64,000 nucleotides of DNA from Clitopilus passeckerianus (Eukaryota; Basidiomycota; Agaricomycetes; Agaricales; Entolomataceae): contig CALYLX010000066.1 in the NCBI GenBank assembly GCA_944990035.1, positions 1 through 64,000 of the forward strand, given 5' to 3'. Under the pieces are notes generated by a model that searched no databases, was not told the origin of the DNA, and worked only from the letters and a program-made list of their open reading frames with translations. The translations under genes were made by a program, and so were the position numbers. Shown here one piece after another: positions 42,460-55,600 of the stretch. Within the stretch, counting starts at the first letter, position 1. Every line of letters starts with the position of its first letter.

Positions 42460-45400
42460 GGATCCAGCAAGTAGGCGCGGCATAACGCGAGGCCCTCTGG
42501 TGTCATAGTAGGCTTTCACAGCAAGCTTTATCGATACGCGTGCCAGCCGAGCGTTGGGTAGCGGCGAAGTGAGCGTGTCAAACAAATGCGGAGTTCCCTC
42601 AGTCTGACAGGTGTGCACGGCCACTGCATCGTTTGCGCCTTTGGACTCGATCACCGTCAGGGTCCCTCTGTGGTTCGCTCATCTTCGGCTATCTTCTCCA
42701 AGAAATCTAGCAGCGGTAGCAATAGCATTCGAGGATCAAACGTGGCATCATGGATGGACAAAAAGGCAGGTAAAGTCACCAAAGGGAAGTCCCTGTGCCT
42801 TCGGAACGTCAAATTAGGTATTTTTCATAGCGATGAACCCTTGTTAACGTGGAACTTCTTTCACTAGAGGCCTACATTTCAGGGGTTCTAGCTCGAACAA
42901 CGTACGTGACAATTCTGATCAGGAAAGCTGCTTTTTGGTGGGTAAAAGTTAGCTAGACGCAGCGCTTGGTCGTAAATGAATTCTCTATCGGAACCTCTGT
43001 CGAGTTCTGACTGCCTCTTAGGGCATCTGGAAGGAATCAATCCCTGTCCATCGAACGAATCTCGGACATTAACCACCTTTGCTACGTAACCATTGAATCC
43101 TAAAGAAAATTAAAAACCGTGTTGCGTCCACGTCTTACTGCATAATGATCGATTTGGGAAATCAGATCACTTACTAGTGCCTGCCTGCACCAGAAGTTTC
43201 TCTGTAGTGACGATCGCCTCAAGCTCATGGGCATTCCATCCTGCGCGAGCCTGAACACATGCCGAACCTCGTTCTGGATCACAAGGTTTACCCCCAGAAA
43301 ATGACGCCATTCTCAAGCATTCCTTTTTTCTTTTCTCCTCGAGTACATGATTTCGGAACGAATTTAGGTTTCAGCACTTGTGTGGATCTCAGAAGCTTAA
43401 GTAAGATGCATACCATGTCTGTATGCCATGCATATTCGCCGTGTTTCTGAACCTCTGTGACCGGATATGATGTACATCTTGCTTTGCTCCTCCGCCCGGA
43501 AGTTGCCATTTAATTGTAGCAACTCTCAGCTCGGACCTGGAAGTGCTTGGTTCACGCAACTTTGCGACCGTGCCTTTTCCGACCATACAACCCTCATCGA
43601 TACCTCTCGAGATCTGGCACTGCGATGTCAAAACAAAGCGACGGAGAAATCCTTGATAAAGCCCGATATCAAATTGCAATTTCAAGCCTCATAAGTATTC
43701 TGTTGTTCCCCTCGCGATTCCTTCGGAGGGGAACTAACAGGTTTGCACCGATTTGCGATAAGTATGCAGGGCAATGTAGCTTGGAGCTTTGCATATGCGA
43801 ATCTTCAATCAGTCATTTGATTTTCCGCGAATGGTCGTCACAGGGAGATGCAGTATCGGCATGATTAATTACAATTGACACATACGTACCGTATCACTCA
43901 TTTGAGACGCCGTTTTCCCTCTCTCGTGTCCCCGAATTCCGTATTCTCCCTCAGATACAAAACTCGGAAGTGGGCGAGGGTTGAAAGGAGGCCGCGGCAG
44001 TTGTGTCAACTTGTGTGTCCAGCAACAAAAGCGAAAAATTGTGTAGACTTTATCTCTGAAGCTCCGAATGCCGAGCCTACCGGCCCGAAGGAGCGAAAAT
44101 TGGCGAGTATCGAGCATACTCATTTGAAATGGTTTACGGGGAGGTGAGCTCGAACGCAGCCGCTTTGGATATATCCGGGATACCCCATTCAGGCCCCCAC
44201 TGTACGAAATATCTGAAAGCCCGCCAATCAGAGCGCCGAGACGAACAAAGGAAAACACACACCTAACATTGTCATTCTACCGCGATGCTATTCCATCCTC
44301 TTCGAAAGCGTCAGCCTAATTTAGTATCTCCAAGACCTTCCTGAGTTTGGAATTTTATCGCGGCGGTTTTAATAATATCTATTGCTGAACACCATGAGTT
44401 CAAAGAATGCCGCAAATCGCCCGGAATTGGACGTGTTTACTTGCCTTTCACTGGGTGCTCTTTGTAGAACGTCGACTGAGTGGGCACCGGGACGGTTCTG
44501 AGTGACGTTGGTCCTCCGATACCATATACATCAACCATGATAATAGGAATAAAGGGATCACCGCGGGAGTCCTTAATTTATCAAGGTTGAGGGGGGAAGA
44601 GCTGTTCACCAGGCTCCTCAGGCGATAGGCATCGGACAGAGGCTAGGCCATGGAGATGTGCCCCTAATCGTTTCGGACCGTCTAAAGGACAACATGAACA
44701 CACCTTGGCCAAACTCTCGGAGACGGCTCAGGTGGTTGTAGCTTGAAAAACCTCCGTCGGTTAACGGAGGACAGCCCATTTTTTTTGGCATTTGAATTTC
44801 CTTTCAGATCAAGGACGGACGGGTGCAACCCTTGGGGGGATGTTCGGGGGAGTTTGAGAATCCCCCAAATTACTTAGAATACTACTCCTAAGAAGGACGA
44901 AAGGGTCACTCACACCGTGGTGGATAACGATGTCCTCCAACGGGGCAAAACAAAAAGCAACGGGATGTGCGTAATACACTCGGTCGTTCCATGCTATCCT
45001 TCCATACGTTTCCATAAATCCCGGCAGATGCCAACCTTGCTCCGTGGTAAGGGAGGGGGAATAAATATTCTTTACTCACGTACAATCTCATATGCCTCTT
45101 TTCTTGGAGGAGGCATGAAAAGGAGAGAGCCAAGCGAGTGTACAGATCACCTCTTCTGTGGAGAATACGCAGTATGGGCTAAGGGGGATGGGACAGGGGA
45201 TGGCTTTCACAAGGTCTTGGGAACAAACTTGAAAAGACGCGGCAGATCCTCATGAAAAGGATCACCACATCACGGACACTTCCAACACAACCTTTCAGCC
45301 AATTCCACAGCCAAGGCCGTACCGTCAGTCCATGTGTTGATTGCAGTTGTTGAAGCCCCTCTGACCGTTAACGCTCACATGGCGGAGCACAACGGTTGCC

Positions 45401-45868
45401 AGCTGATCAATGTCAGCTTGGGCATAAAATGTCAAGTATTACCTTGTAAATGTGATGGGCGTCTCGTAAATAGATTGGTTTGCACATCTTGGGGGAGTTT
45501 TTTGTGTACTTTCTTTTCTTAAAGTTGCTGCAAGTGCGATTTACAGCCAATGAGTAACGTTGTTGCTGTCACTAGCATTGCTCTCAGCTGTAGGAGGCCA
45601 CAGCCAAGCAAGGACAAACATTGGTCCAGGCTCGTATTGTTGTGGACTCCACCAGCGACGAGGCCATCAACGACGACGTCCAAAGCTTTCGCCTTCGACG
45701 CCAGTAGTAAGTAGAGTTCTGGTCTGGGATGGCTCATAGCTGACCATATACTAGCCCCATCTAATCACAAGTTACCTGGCCCTTTTTTCGTGCAAGTCGC
45801 AGCATCTGGAAAGCTCGCAAGCTCGGCCCACCTGATGAAGGCGGACTACAATTAGACTTGACACTAGA
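42460..45868. other. Gene-poor 3.4-kb interval
   Basis: No domain, exon series or transposase is recognisable on either strand, although scattered frames of 60-130 codons exist. The sequence has two perfect hairpins (44751-44770 and 44846-44866), the first closely followed by a run of eight T. The right end probably holds the promoter and leader of the PAK-like kinase gene. It may contain a non-coding RNA or a fully decayed gene; nothing positive can be assigned. Confidence 0.4.
44751..44786 (+). other. Hairpin followed by a T8 run
   Basis: CCTCCGT and ACGGAGG form a perfect 7-bp stem around a 6-nt loop, and TTTTTTTT follows at 44779-44786. The shape mimics an intrinsic terminator, but in a fungal nucleus a T-run would more likely end a Pol III transcript. 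No A-box/B-box pair or known Pol III RNA was recognised upstream, so the meaning is open. Confidence 0.3.
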
Positions 45869-48800
45869 ATGGCAAGCGGCAGCGCTTCTTCCACTCAGCT
45901 GACACCGAAGTCTTCCCGGTTTTCTACCAGCCTGAAAGTATTCAAATTTGCGTCCAAAGAGAAAGAGGCCAAACCACCACCGTTACCTCCCAAGGACGCC
46001 TATTACCTTCGCAATAGGTCGCTTGCATCGCTATCACCTGACTCTTTCTCCATACCAAGTACCCCAGTAACGCCTGGGTTCCAGCAGGCCCGCGGTCTCT
46101 TTCCGGACATGAACAAATCAACGATGTCGCTCGTCTCTACTGCACCATCTTCCAGGTCCACTACGAGAACGGACGCTTCTTCTCATAAAGGAATTAAGGA
46201 AAAGAAATCTGGTTTCTTCAGATTCCCAAAACGTCAGAAATCACAGACAAAGAGCCCAACCTCCGAAGAGGTACCACCCTTACCTACTGAAGATGGAAGT
46301 ATATCAATGCCCTGGAACTTCCAGGTATGCTCTAAGATACGATTTCACTTAATCCTATACTAATACCCCAACCAGCACAATATACACGTTAACGAGGGGT
46401 AAGCTACTTAATTTCCGAGAATCTCACATTATTGACTGGTTTACAGTCTCGTGGGTCTACCGCCTTCCTGGGTATCCTCACTATCCCAAGCCGGGTTCTC
46501 TCAGGAGGAGATAGAGAACATGCAGCATCGCAGGGCAGCAGCACGCTCCCCTACCTCACAATATGCAAGTAGCATACGACCCATATCGCCTCCATCAGAC
46601 GCCCCAGTAATCATGAACCCCGTCCCACGTACAACCTCGCTTCCACGCCAGCAATCGAAATCTTCTTTGACTTCCTCAGAAAACTTCCATTCGACGAAGC
46701 CGGTTCCTCAACGGCAACTTTCTGTAGAGCGAGGCAATGCCAATCGCGCTCCAACCTCGTTCCTCGACACTGGCCCCATGGATTCAAAGTTGCCAGTGCT
46801 CGACATTCATCCAGGGCCACATCCTTCTGGCCGATCAGATACGCTACCTTCGAATGGTCCCTCCAAACCGGCCCCACCCTCGCGGCCAACCCCTCCCACC
46901 CCAAATGGCCTATCCATAGTATCTCCCCTTGGTGGAAGATATATGGCTCCAGGTGCAAATAATTTGCAGCCATCAGCACAGTCAGGTGCCGCCCCGAGAT
47001 TGGGATTAACACATCAACTCTCAAAATCAACATCCCAGACACCAGAATCTTCGTTTGAGGGTTCGGAGCTGGAGCTCCGTAATCCCCCTCATCAACTTTC
47101 ACGGTCTTCATCGGATAGTCGTCAGAAACCATTGACCGCACTGCCGCCTAGACTCTCACTCACGAAGCACGAAGATTCGTCAGACCTATCTTCATGGGGT
47201 GAGGCCTTATTGTCAGGCATTTCGACTGCAGACGATTCCACGCCGAATACGTCGACCTTTTCTACGGCACAAGAGTCGAAGCTTTCGTTCGGATCAAAGA
47301 AGGCCAATCAAAGCCCACCTGCGGTCACAAATCAAGTCTACTATGAGCGAATGGAAAGTCAGGCGATTCAAAAGAAGGCTTCCCCTCCCGCCACTCTACC
47401 TGGTATACACCCCTTGACGCTCGACTTAGAGGCAGACGAGGACGCTCTTGGTTCGTCATGGGTGGAACCCGCGTCTACTGCGCGTTACGACCCCGAAGCC
47501 ACGAGCTGGGATGACGAACCGACTACTCGACCGTCCTCCATTCTCCCTTCCCCCCTTCCCACTGGCGTCTCCCCTCTATTCAAGTCGATGCACAACGTGG
47601 TTCATGCCTCCGGTCAGGAACCACCACTGAGCGCCGCACTCAGTGAAACATCATCTCCCACCCTACCCCTTAGTCCCAAGAAAGGGAGACCAACTATTTC
47701 CAATACCCGGCCAGACGATCAAGAGCCGGATCTTGATGACGGTGAAGGTTTACTCAGGGCAAGTGGCGGACGGCCATCGAATAGGGATTCAAGCAGGAGT
47801 AGTACTTCGACGGTGATAGCAGAACCTGCGACAATTGTACGGACGGTATCCATCATACGAAGAGCGGCACCGGTCGTGTTAACGAGTTCACCAAAAACCG
47901 AGCAGCCTCCACGACGAACTCCTCCTGCTATACATGTCCAAGATGCGTCGAGACATCCGCCTTCTCCCCTTAGCTCTCACTTCGGAAGCGAGGAAGGTTC
48001 AACCTCCGGGACCGGGTCATCAAGTCCAACATCTTATGAACAGCAGACTCCGATGACTGATGGTGGTCTTGAATCACCATTAACTTATTACTATGATTCA
48101 ACACCCTCACCAGATCCTGGCAAGCTCATCTTCCCGCCAAGTCCATCCTACTCAGAGAAAGCTGGACGACCAAAAATTAGAATACCCACTGAAGATACAT
48201 TTGAAGAGGAAGAGGAGGATTTACTCGACGGCTCCAAGCCTAGGATTGTCATTAGCGACATTCCTTCGGCCAGCTTGCCTACGCCTATGGCTTCCGGCAC
48301 GACTCCGAAGACTCCATTTCAGCGGTACCCAGGATGGTTGTCTTCTGTTGTCGCACCTCTGGAAGAATTCATTGATGAAGCCGTGGATCCTCGCAACCAC
48401 TATTTGGAGCTGCAGGAAATCGCGGAGGGAGAGAGCGGTTCTGTTTTTGCTGCCCGACTTGCACCGGATAACCGACATAAGCTCAAACTCTCTGGTTTCG
48501 TGAAGGCTCGCGACCAGAGTAACCTCGCCACCGGTGCGACTAGCTTCGTCGCCATTAAGAGTGTCGCCATTCTACCCACCGGATCTCCAAAGCTGACAGA
48601 CCTTCAAAGAGAATTATCTCTGATGAAAGGGATGTCACACGACCATATTCTAGCTATGGATGCAGTCTATGTGGATTTGGTTGAGGATACATTATGGATA
48701 CGGATGGAACTAATGGAAAGGAGTCTTGCGGATGTTATTGCCTTAGTTCCTCATGGCCTCATGCTCCAGCAAGACAGGCTTTTCGCGAGGTTTGCTAGCG

Positions 48801-49585
48801 ATGTGAGTTCAACTACGATCTTGATTTCGGCCTACCCCTGACTCCAATGAACATCAGATCTTGCTTGCATTGGACTTCCTCCAGCAACATCAAATCGCAC
48901 ACCGAGATGTCCGCTCTGATAATTTGCTACTCAACAACGAGGGACTCCTGAAATTAGGTCAGTCAACAATAGTTGAATGGTTAACGTCTGGCTAATCGCG
49001 GCCCTCAAGCCGACTTCTCTACTGCTGTACGAGTTCCAGCTGAGTCCTCGTTATGTTCCGACTCAGTTGGTGTTGTATACTGGCAAGTGAGTTGGTCGCT
49101 TATGGCTAGTGTTGGCCTGAGCTAACATGTCTGTTCTTTCAAGGCCCCTGAGATCCGAAGGTGATTTGATTCTGCAGGCACCCATAATTCAAACTGACCT
49201 CTCCCACCATTAACAGCCCCCCTTATGACGCCTTGCAAGTAGACGTTTGGTCTCTTGGCGCCACAGTGTGGGAAATGGCAGAAGCAGAACCACCTTTCGC
49301 TGAGACCCAGCAGGTGTCCGACCGTTGGCCCCCTCTACGCCAGTCGGAACTCTTCTCACCAGGCTTTCACGATTTTCTCCGCCAGTGCTCTCTTCCACCG
49401 TCGTCTCGCCCGAAACCGAAGGATCTCAGAAAGGTGATTCGACTCCCTTTTAACCATCACACTAAGCTAATTCTGTCCTGCAGACTCCATTCATTAACAA
49501 TGCATGCGGGCGTGCCGTGGTTATACAAATACTTTCTCAGTGCATGGCAATCGAGCAACGGCTCCAGATTGCTGAGGATCAATAA
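45869..49585 (+). CDS. PAK/STE20-related kinase with CRIB domain and altered catalytic loop
   Basis: Exons start 45869-46324, 46376-46398 and 46447 onward, with at least four more. A CRIB motif (ISMPWNFQHNIHVNEG, residues about 147-162) binds Cdc42/Rac-type GTPases; a long Ser/Pro-rich linker follows. The kinase domain (from about residue 800) has a Gly loop GESGSV, VAIK lysine, HRDVRSDN catalytic loop, DFS in place of DFG, and WQAPEI. The catalytic-loop Lys normal in PAKs is Arg and the DFG Gly is Ser, so activity may be reduced. HRD Asp, Asn and DFG Asp remain. The CRIB motif spans three exons, the middle one 23 nt. The gene ends 48 bp from the UTP10 stop on the other strand. Confidence 0.85.
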
Positions 49586-49633
49586 TGTCTGGATATTATA
49601 CCCATCTTGCATTAATTTTATAGGTTACCCTTG

Positions 49634-52600
49634 CTATCTATCTAACAATCCATCTATGCTACCGGCTGCGTTCTCCACTGCATCTTTCAACCTGAAGGAC
49701 TCTTTCACCACCATATCATTCTCGTCTTCACTGCATTCCGCAATAAAAGTAGTCGTCTCGGCCACAAGCCCTGTAGTGTATAATTTTCAATTTGTGCTCT
49801 TTGATGGGTGATGTGGGAACTTACCCGATAACTTATTCCCGTGGTTTCTCCAGAGCGATTCAGCACATGTTAGTGCAGTTTGACGTATCTTGGCCTCCTC
49901 CGAACGTGTATGCATTAGTATGTGAAGGTTGAGATTTTTCAATATTGTGTCGTCACTAGTGGCCTCAACAACTGCGCTGAGGCAATCCTGGATTGCCGAT
50001 TTGGCCTCAGATGACTTGAGGCGGGCACAAACCGCAACTTGCTGGATAAGTGGTCCAGAAAGCCGCCTAAGCTTATCATCCTTCCAGAAAGCTTGAAACC
50101 CTTTATTAACAAATATCGGGATGCGATTTAATCACTCACTTGATTCATCAAATTCCAGGCTTTGAGTGAGTGTTTGTAGGATACCCAACCAGAACTCCTC
50201 ATAACCAGAGATACCATGGTCCAATGTCTCTAGCGCAAGCAGGAAGGAGTCGAGGGCAATGGACAAGTATGGGGTCATCAAACCCTGTGTTGGATTTAAC
50301 AAGCAGCAATGCACACATCAATCAATGCTTCTCACCTTGAAATACTCGAGCAGAGAAGAGTAGAGGTGACAGAACACGACTTTCTTCCGCATGGCAGCTA
50401 GACATAAGTTCGATGTCAGCTTTCAGATACTTGATCCTGACTGCAAAAAACCTGCGTACTGGCATCGTTTGCGAAAGCCCAATCGTAGAGTCGGCGGAAT
50501 AGAGATCTGAAGGCCGCCTCATTCAGTTTGACTACCAACTCCCGGAAGGCTGAAATCGTTTGTATCTCTGCCTGCTCTCATTGTGTCAACCCTTCTGATT
50601 TGGAGGTTTAATGTTAACACTCACCAAGCATCTGTCCTCGGCTGCGAAATCGAACGAGCTTAAAAGCACCTTGAAAGTGGGCTTGAGCTGCTCCAGGACG
50701 ACTGGTCGTGATGCGTTTCGGAGGGTTTTTTGGAGAATTTCCATGTATACAGTGCGTTGTGGCTTTAATTAAAAATATGAGGGTCTATGACACAGTAAAC
50801 AAAGCCCAAAACTCACAGAGTTATTCAGCCACGGTTCCTCCCAAATCTGCACTAGAGCTGGCAAAACAACCGCAGCGGGTATGTGTTTGACGACCGCTTT
50901 GGTAAGCTGAGTGTTGAGGCTTTTACTTCTATTTTCAGGAGAGTTTACAATAAGCGAGACAGTCTTGATGACCTCCGCAGCACCCCAGAAAGTTGGAATG
51001 GATACAAGAAGGCCGCGAATTGTGGCACACGCGTCTTCCACAACATCTGGGAACAGTGTTCAATAATTGCATAGAGGAGAAGGTAGACAAACCAACCAGG
51101 TTCCTCCTCTCGAATAAGGATCATGCATTGATCGACGATCTCGCGATAGTATGGAATGATTCGGGGACCAAGCTTTGACCTAACAAATGTCAGCCAAATT
51201 GAAGGGACATGTGTAGGCAAACGAACGGAAGAGAAGTTAGGACTTTGAGCGCCGACGCGATGCATTCACCGCGCTTGATTGCCTTCAAGATTCGTTGAAT
51301 TGTCCCTGACATTGCAGATTCTTCGCCTGTTGACAGTGTCGTTGCAATTGCGTACAGAGCGCCGAATGCTGAGCCCATCAGCTCAGGAGTGGGGTCGTTT
51401 GTCATAAGCGTCTGGATAGTAGCGATGATCTCAACCATTGTAGATGACAACCCTTGACGTGTTGATGCTGAAATCTCTGGAAGCCTGTCACGAAGCAGAG
51501 CAAGTCCGCTGGTGTAGACCTGGAGAGATGGTTCATCGCAAACCACGGTGAGATCAATCTTTCAAACACACCTGTGAATTCTCAGAGCGCAAAGTTGATA
51601 GGGCTGCAGAGATGAAGTCAGAAGCCCGCAGTGATTCAAGAATCCGTTGCAAAGAGGTTTGAGCTGTTAACGCGAGGTCATCCAGCTTGTCTTGGATAGG
51701 CCCAGAAACGGGACTTTGTGTGAGTGGAATAAGACTGGAGATCAGTTGGCTCGTTTCGCCAGTTGCAGAGGACGTCGTGAAGCTCTTCGTGGCGTATCCA
51801 ACAAAGATGAGCAAGGTCTTGGCGCGTCTCCACAACCCAACGAGGACCGCATCTGGGTCATCATCTCTGAAGGCAGGTCAGGCGATAACTTTGCATTTCG
51901 AGGGTCTCTCTTACGTTGTGTCCAGAAGGACTGGCGAGGCGGCCTCAGGATTGATTAAACGGTTGACAAGTCGTTGTGCTTCGCGTAGTATATCTGTGAG
52001 CGCCTAGGAGCCTTTGAGCTGATATTCCTCTGATCAGTAAGAGCTGATTGACCTGTGTTTGGACCGTATGTGCCTGGTTCTCCAGTAATGATTGAGGGAG
52101 TTGTAGCAAGGAAACAACATCTTCATTTGCTTGGCGGGCGATCCGGTTTGCCACCCTTTCTAGCAGAAGCATGCAAAGCGGGGCCAAGAAATCGACACCC
52201 AGTACGTCCAACAAGTGAGAGAAGAATCTGAAAAACTGTGAGTAGCTGCTTTCATGGTGTTGAAATGGCATACCCTAGTCTGCGATGGCGAGGGATGTGA
52301 TGAGAAGCATCCGAAAAGGTTCGAATGAAAGGCTTTGAAGCCCTGAAAAGCTCTAAGCCCGGAGAGTTCGTTTCCCGAAGAGAAGAGACCATGACTGGCA
52401 CAATATTATCAATCGTCTAAACTAAAATTAGGAATGGTCTGGAATCCGAGAAATTCGAATCACTCGCCTGCTGCACAACCTTAAAGCTGTAGGTGTCATC
52501 TCTATGGAACACGTTTGAGCCCATGAAAGTGAAGATAGGCATAACGTTGGATAACACCGAGTCAGGCGCCAATCGTGTCAAATTGGCTATGAGTAGGAGT

Positions 52601-55600
52601 GCTTGATGAAACGTTTGGGGATTTTCTGCCACTGTATGCAAGTCTTCGTCAGGGGAGAATTTGACTGATTACCAGAAGGCTTACCTCTGAGTAGCTCGAC
52701 TAACACGTCCAATCTGACATTGCTGGGGGATAAATTCGGTATCTCCTTGATGGTCTCTATGAGCACTTGGGAGTCTAACAAGGACCGCAAAATTCTCACC
52801 ATGATGTTTCTTGAGCTCTCCTCAATGGCAGCCATGAGAAGCTGTTCGATGTAATCGGAATCCGCTTGAGTGACCGATGAATGCAAGATTGCATTCATCG
52901 CATCTAATAATTGGGAAACAAGATCTAGGGAGCCAGGCAAAGGTTTTGCCGCGAGCACCTCCGCGAGCAGGGTCAGCCGCAGAAGAGAATCATCCTTTGT
53001 AGACCTATTTAAGGATTAGAAGTACATTCTCTTTTCAACGAATCCACCTTACCAGGTTGTTTTTGCGCGTTTTGCTGAGCGGGGAGACTCTCCAACGGCA
53101 GCTGGCTGATAGAGTTCAATCATGTGACACATCATGGAAACATCTTCGAGAAGCGAGCCAAGCAGTTGCTTGCATACGATATACTGGGTGCTCACTTTAG
53201 TTGATTGTAAGAGTGAATAGCGGACGCCTTACGTTCCCTGCGTTCTCCATGCTTTCATCAAGGATCGTGTTGAGCAGGAGCACCCGGCGATCAGCATTGA
53301 GAGCCGCGAATAAACCTGCTTTGAGGGATCGTGCAGTCACGTCAAAGAGAGCAGAGTCTGTTTTGACGGGGAATCAGCATAATGAACCGGCCAGAAGAAA
53401 AGAAGAATGACCTGTTAGGGAGCAACAAACTACCGATAGAAAGATAGACCAGCTGGTCTGAGCTTCATCATTGAGGTCTTGGGCGACTGAGACATCAAAC
53501 GAAGCAGCCAACGCAATCAGAAGCTCCCTCTTTTCGGGTTCCTGCATATGAAGTTTGAAGGTGGGTCGAGAAAAGGAACAAGTGATTAGTGGGGCAAGTG
53601 ATAACATCTTTGCCCCATCCGAAACTGATTTCAAACTTCGAAGGAGCGCCAATTGGGCAGAAGAGGTAGCAAAGGCAGCCACATGTGACGAGAGGAAACA
53701 GAGGATCCGATGCCTGTATCTGCAAACCAAAAAACATGAACTCGCAAGGAAAACTTCGAAGCGAAGAGTACCAACTCGTTGTCGCGCTTTTTCTGCGTTT
53801 TGTTGATCTGTAGGCGTTGTTGATGAAGAATGGTAAGATAACTTGAATCTTGCAAGAAATGCTCCTGATGTTCAACCAGCTGGCCGACGTATTTCCCAAA
53901 GTCTTGTTGATCAAGGTACTGCACCTGAGCTAACAATAGGTGGATAATCAGAACCAGCGACGATGCCTCTCGCCTAAATTCTTACCAGTTTTGGCTCCAT
54001 AGATTGTATCAAACCCATAGACCCTCTTGAACTTGCGCGAGGCGAGTTGGTGTAAGTGTGAGATGCAAGCCATGGCGATACGACGTTGCTCGGCGTCCGG
54101 ACTCTGAAGAGGAACCAAGAGGCCCGGCAGGATGGTTTGGAAATCCGTGTCGTCTCCTTCAAGAACGTGGGCATGAAGGAATGCAGCACCATGGTGGAGA
54201 GCAATTGTCCGCAGATCTGTGATCTCTGATTGCAAAAGGGGCGATGAGTTCGTCCATATTGCTGCCAAGAAAGCCAGGACGTCGGTCTTTAAGGTCTCAA
54301 AAAGAGTAGAGAGGATTGAGACGATGAGGGTGGGTGCTGAATTCAGCATATTCGCGGCTCTGTAGATTGTTCGAAGAAGTTCAACGTAGGCGAGTCCCCG
54401 ACTAGCTGGAACCATATCCTGAGAAGAGTGAGTTCGACGGAGAGACAATTGTATTAGGAGAGCTTACCGTTGGCTGCTCGAACCAGTTAAGGGGTGCACT
54501 TTCAGGCCGGGGAATGCTCAAAGTCGCAGCGATCAGTGAGACTTGCAACCAACGTGAGGTAGATTGACTACTTGGTTTGGTAATAACCAGCTTGCCCAGT
54601 GCTGCCTCAGTAATTATCTATTCGCGAAGGGGTCCTCTCATGAGTTTTTGAATCATTCGAGGGCGAACGTACTTACATCGTCACTGTCATTCCGTTCCAG
54701 GTCTCCAAGCTCAGTCAAATCTTTGAGGGAAAGCGTTCTGAGCATTTGCCGTGCAGCCTCGACTTGATGCTCCCCAGACAATTGAAGAAGAAGGGAACGG
54801 CCAACAAGATAAGCGAGCGCTCGCACGCTAGAATCGCAGTCTTCAAGTTTGGAAATGAGGTCATTGAAGTGGTTCGGGTATTGATTAGACTTGAGTATGT
54901 TGCCTGGGCATGGATTTAGGCAGGGAAAGAGTATGCATCTCGTGTTAACTTACGGGCAATAGAGGTGGCGATGGCAAAATTCACTTCTGCCATCTTGTCG
55001 GTGCCTCCAACTTGCACTTGATCTCCTTCCTTCTTAATAATTTGGGTGCAGCCCGTGAGCCATTCATGTAAGGCATTGCCTTGAGGGCTGGAAACGATTA
55101 TGGTCCACACGGCTTCAGCTGTGTGCTGCCTAGGTTTGGAGAACAGGAGGAAGGGGAAGATAACCTTGTGGAAGATGGTGTTTCTGATTGATTGCTGGAG
55201 ACTCCGATTTTGTAGAAAATAGGTGACCAGGAACTGGAAGTGGACGCGAAGAAGGGGCCGGCGGTTCTTCTTGATAGATGCGCCTGGAGGACATAGGACT
55301 TGAGTCAAATGGTCGATGTCGGTAGATGAATTGGACAAGAGGAAAGGAAGAATAGTTTCCGGTGTGCTGTATAATGCTTCAACGACAGCAACATTGGTGT
55401 CCTGAGCACGGGCCAAAAGAGCCGATCTAGCAGATTCCTGGTTATGACAATGTCAGTGAATCTGTGGATAGAGCCACCTGTTTTCCGGTACCTTGTCTTC
55501 CTCTGAGGTCTGGCTGTTCTGCAAGGCCTCTAGGAGGCGATTTACGGCAACGACCCTAATCCTGGCATCAGGATTAGTTGAAGCCAGAGCCGTATCAAGC

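Noticed and set aside
44751..44786. Bacterial-type intrinsic terminator, hinting at transferred DNA
   Set aside because: No bacterial-like genes surround it and base composition matches the neighbourhood. A hairpin plus T-run of this size can arise by chance.
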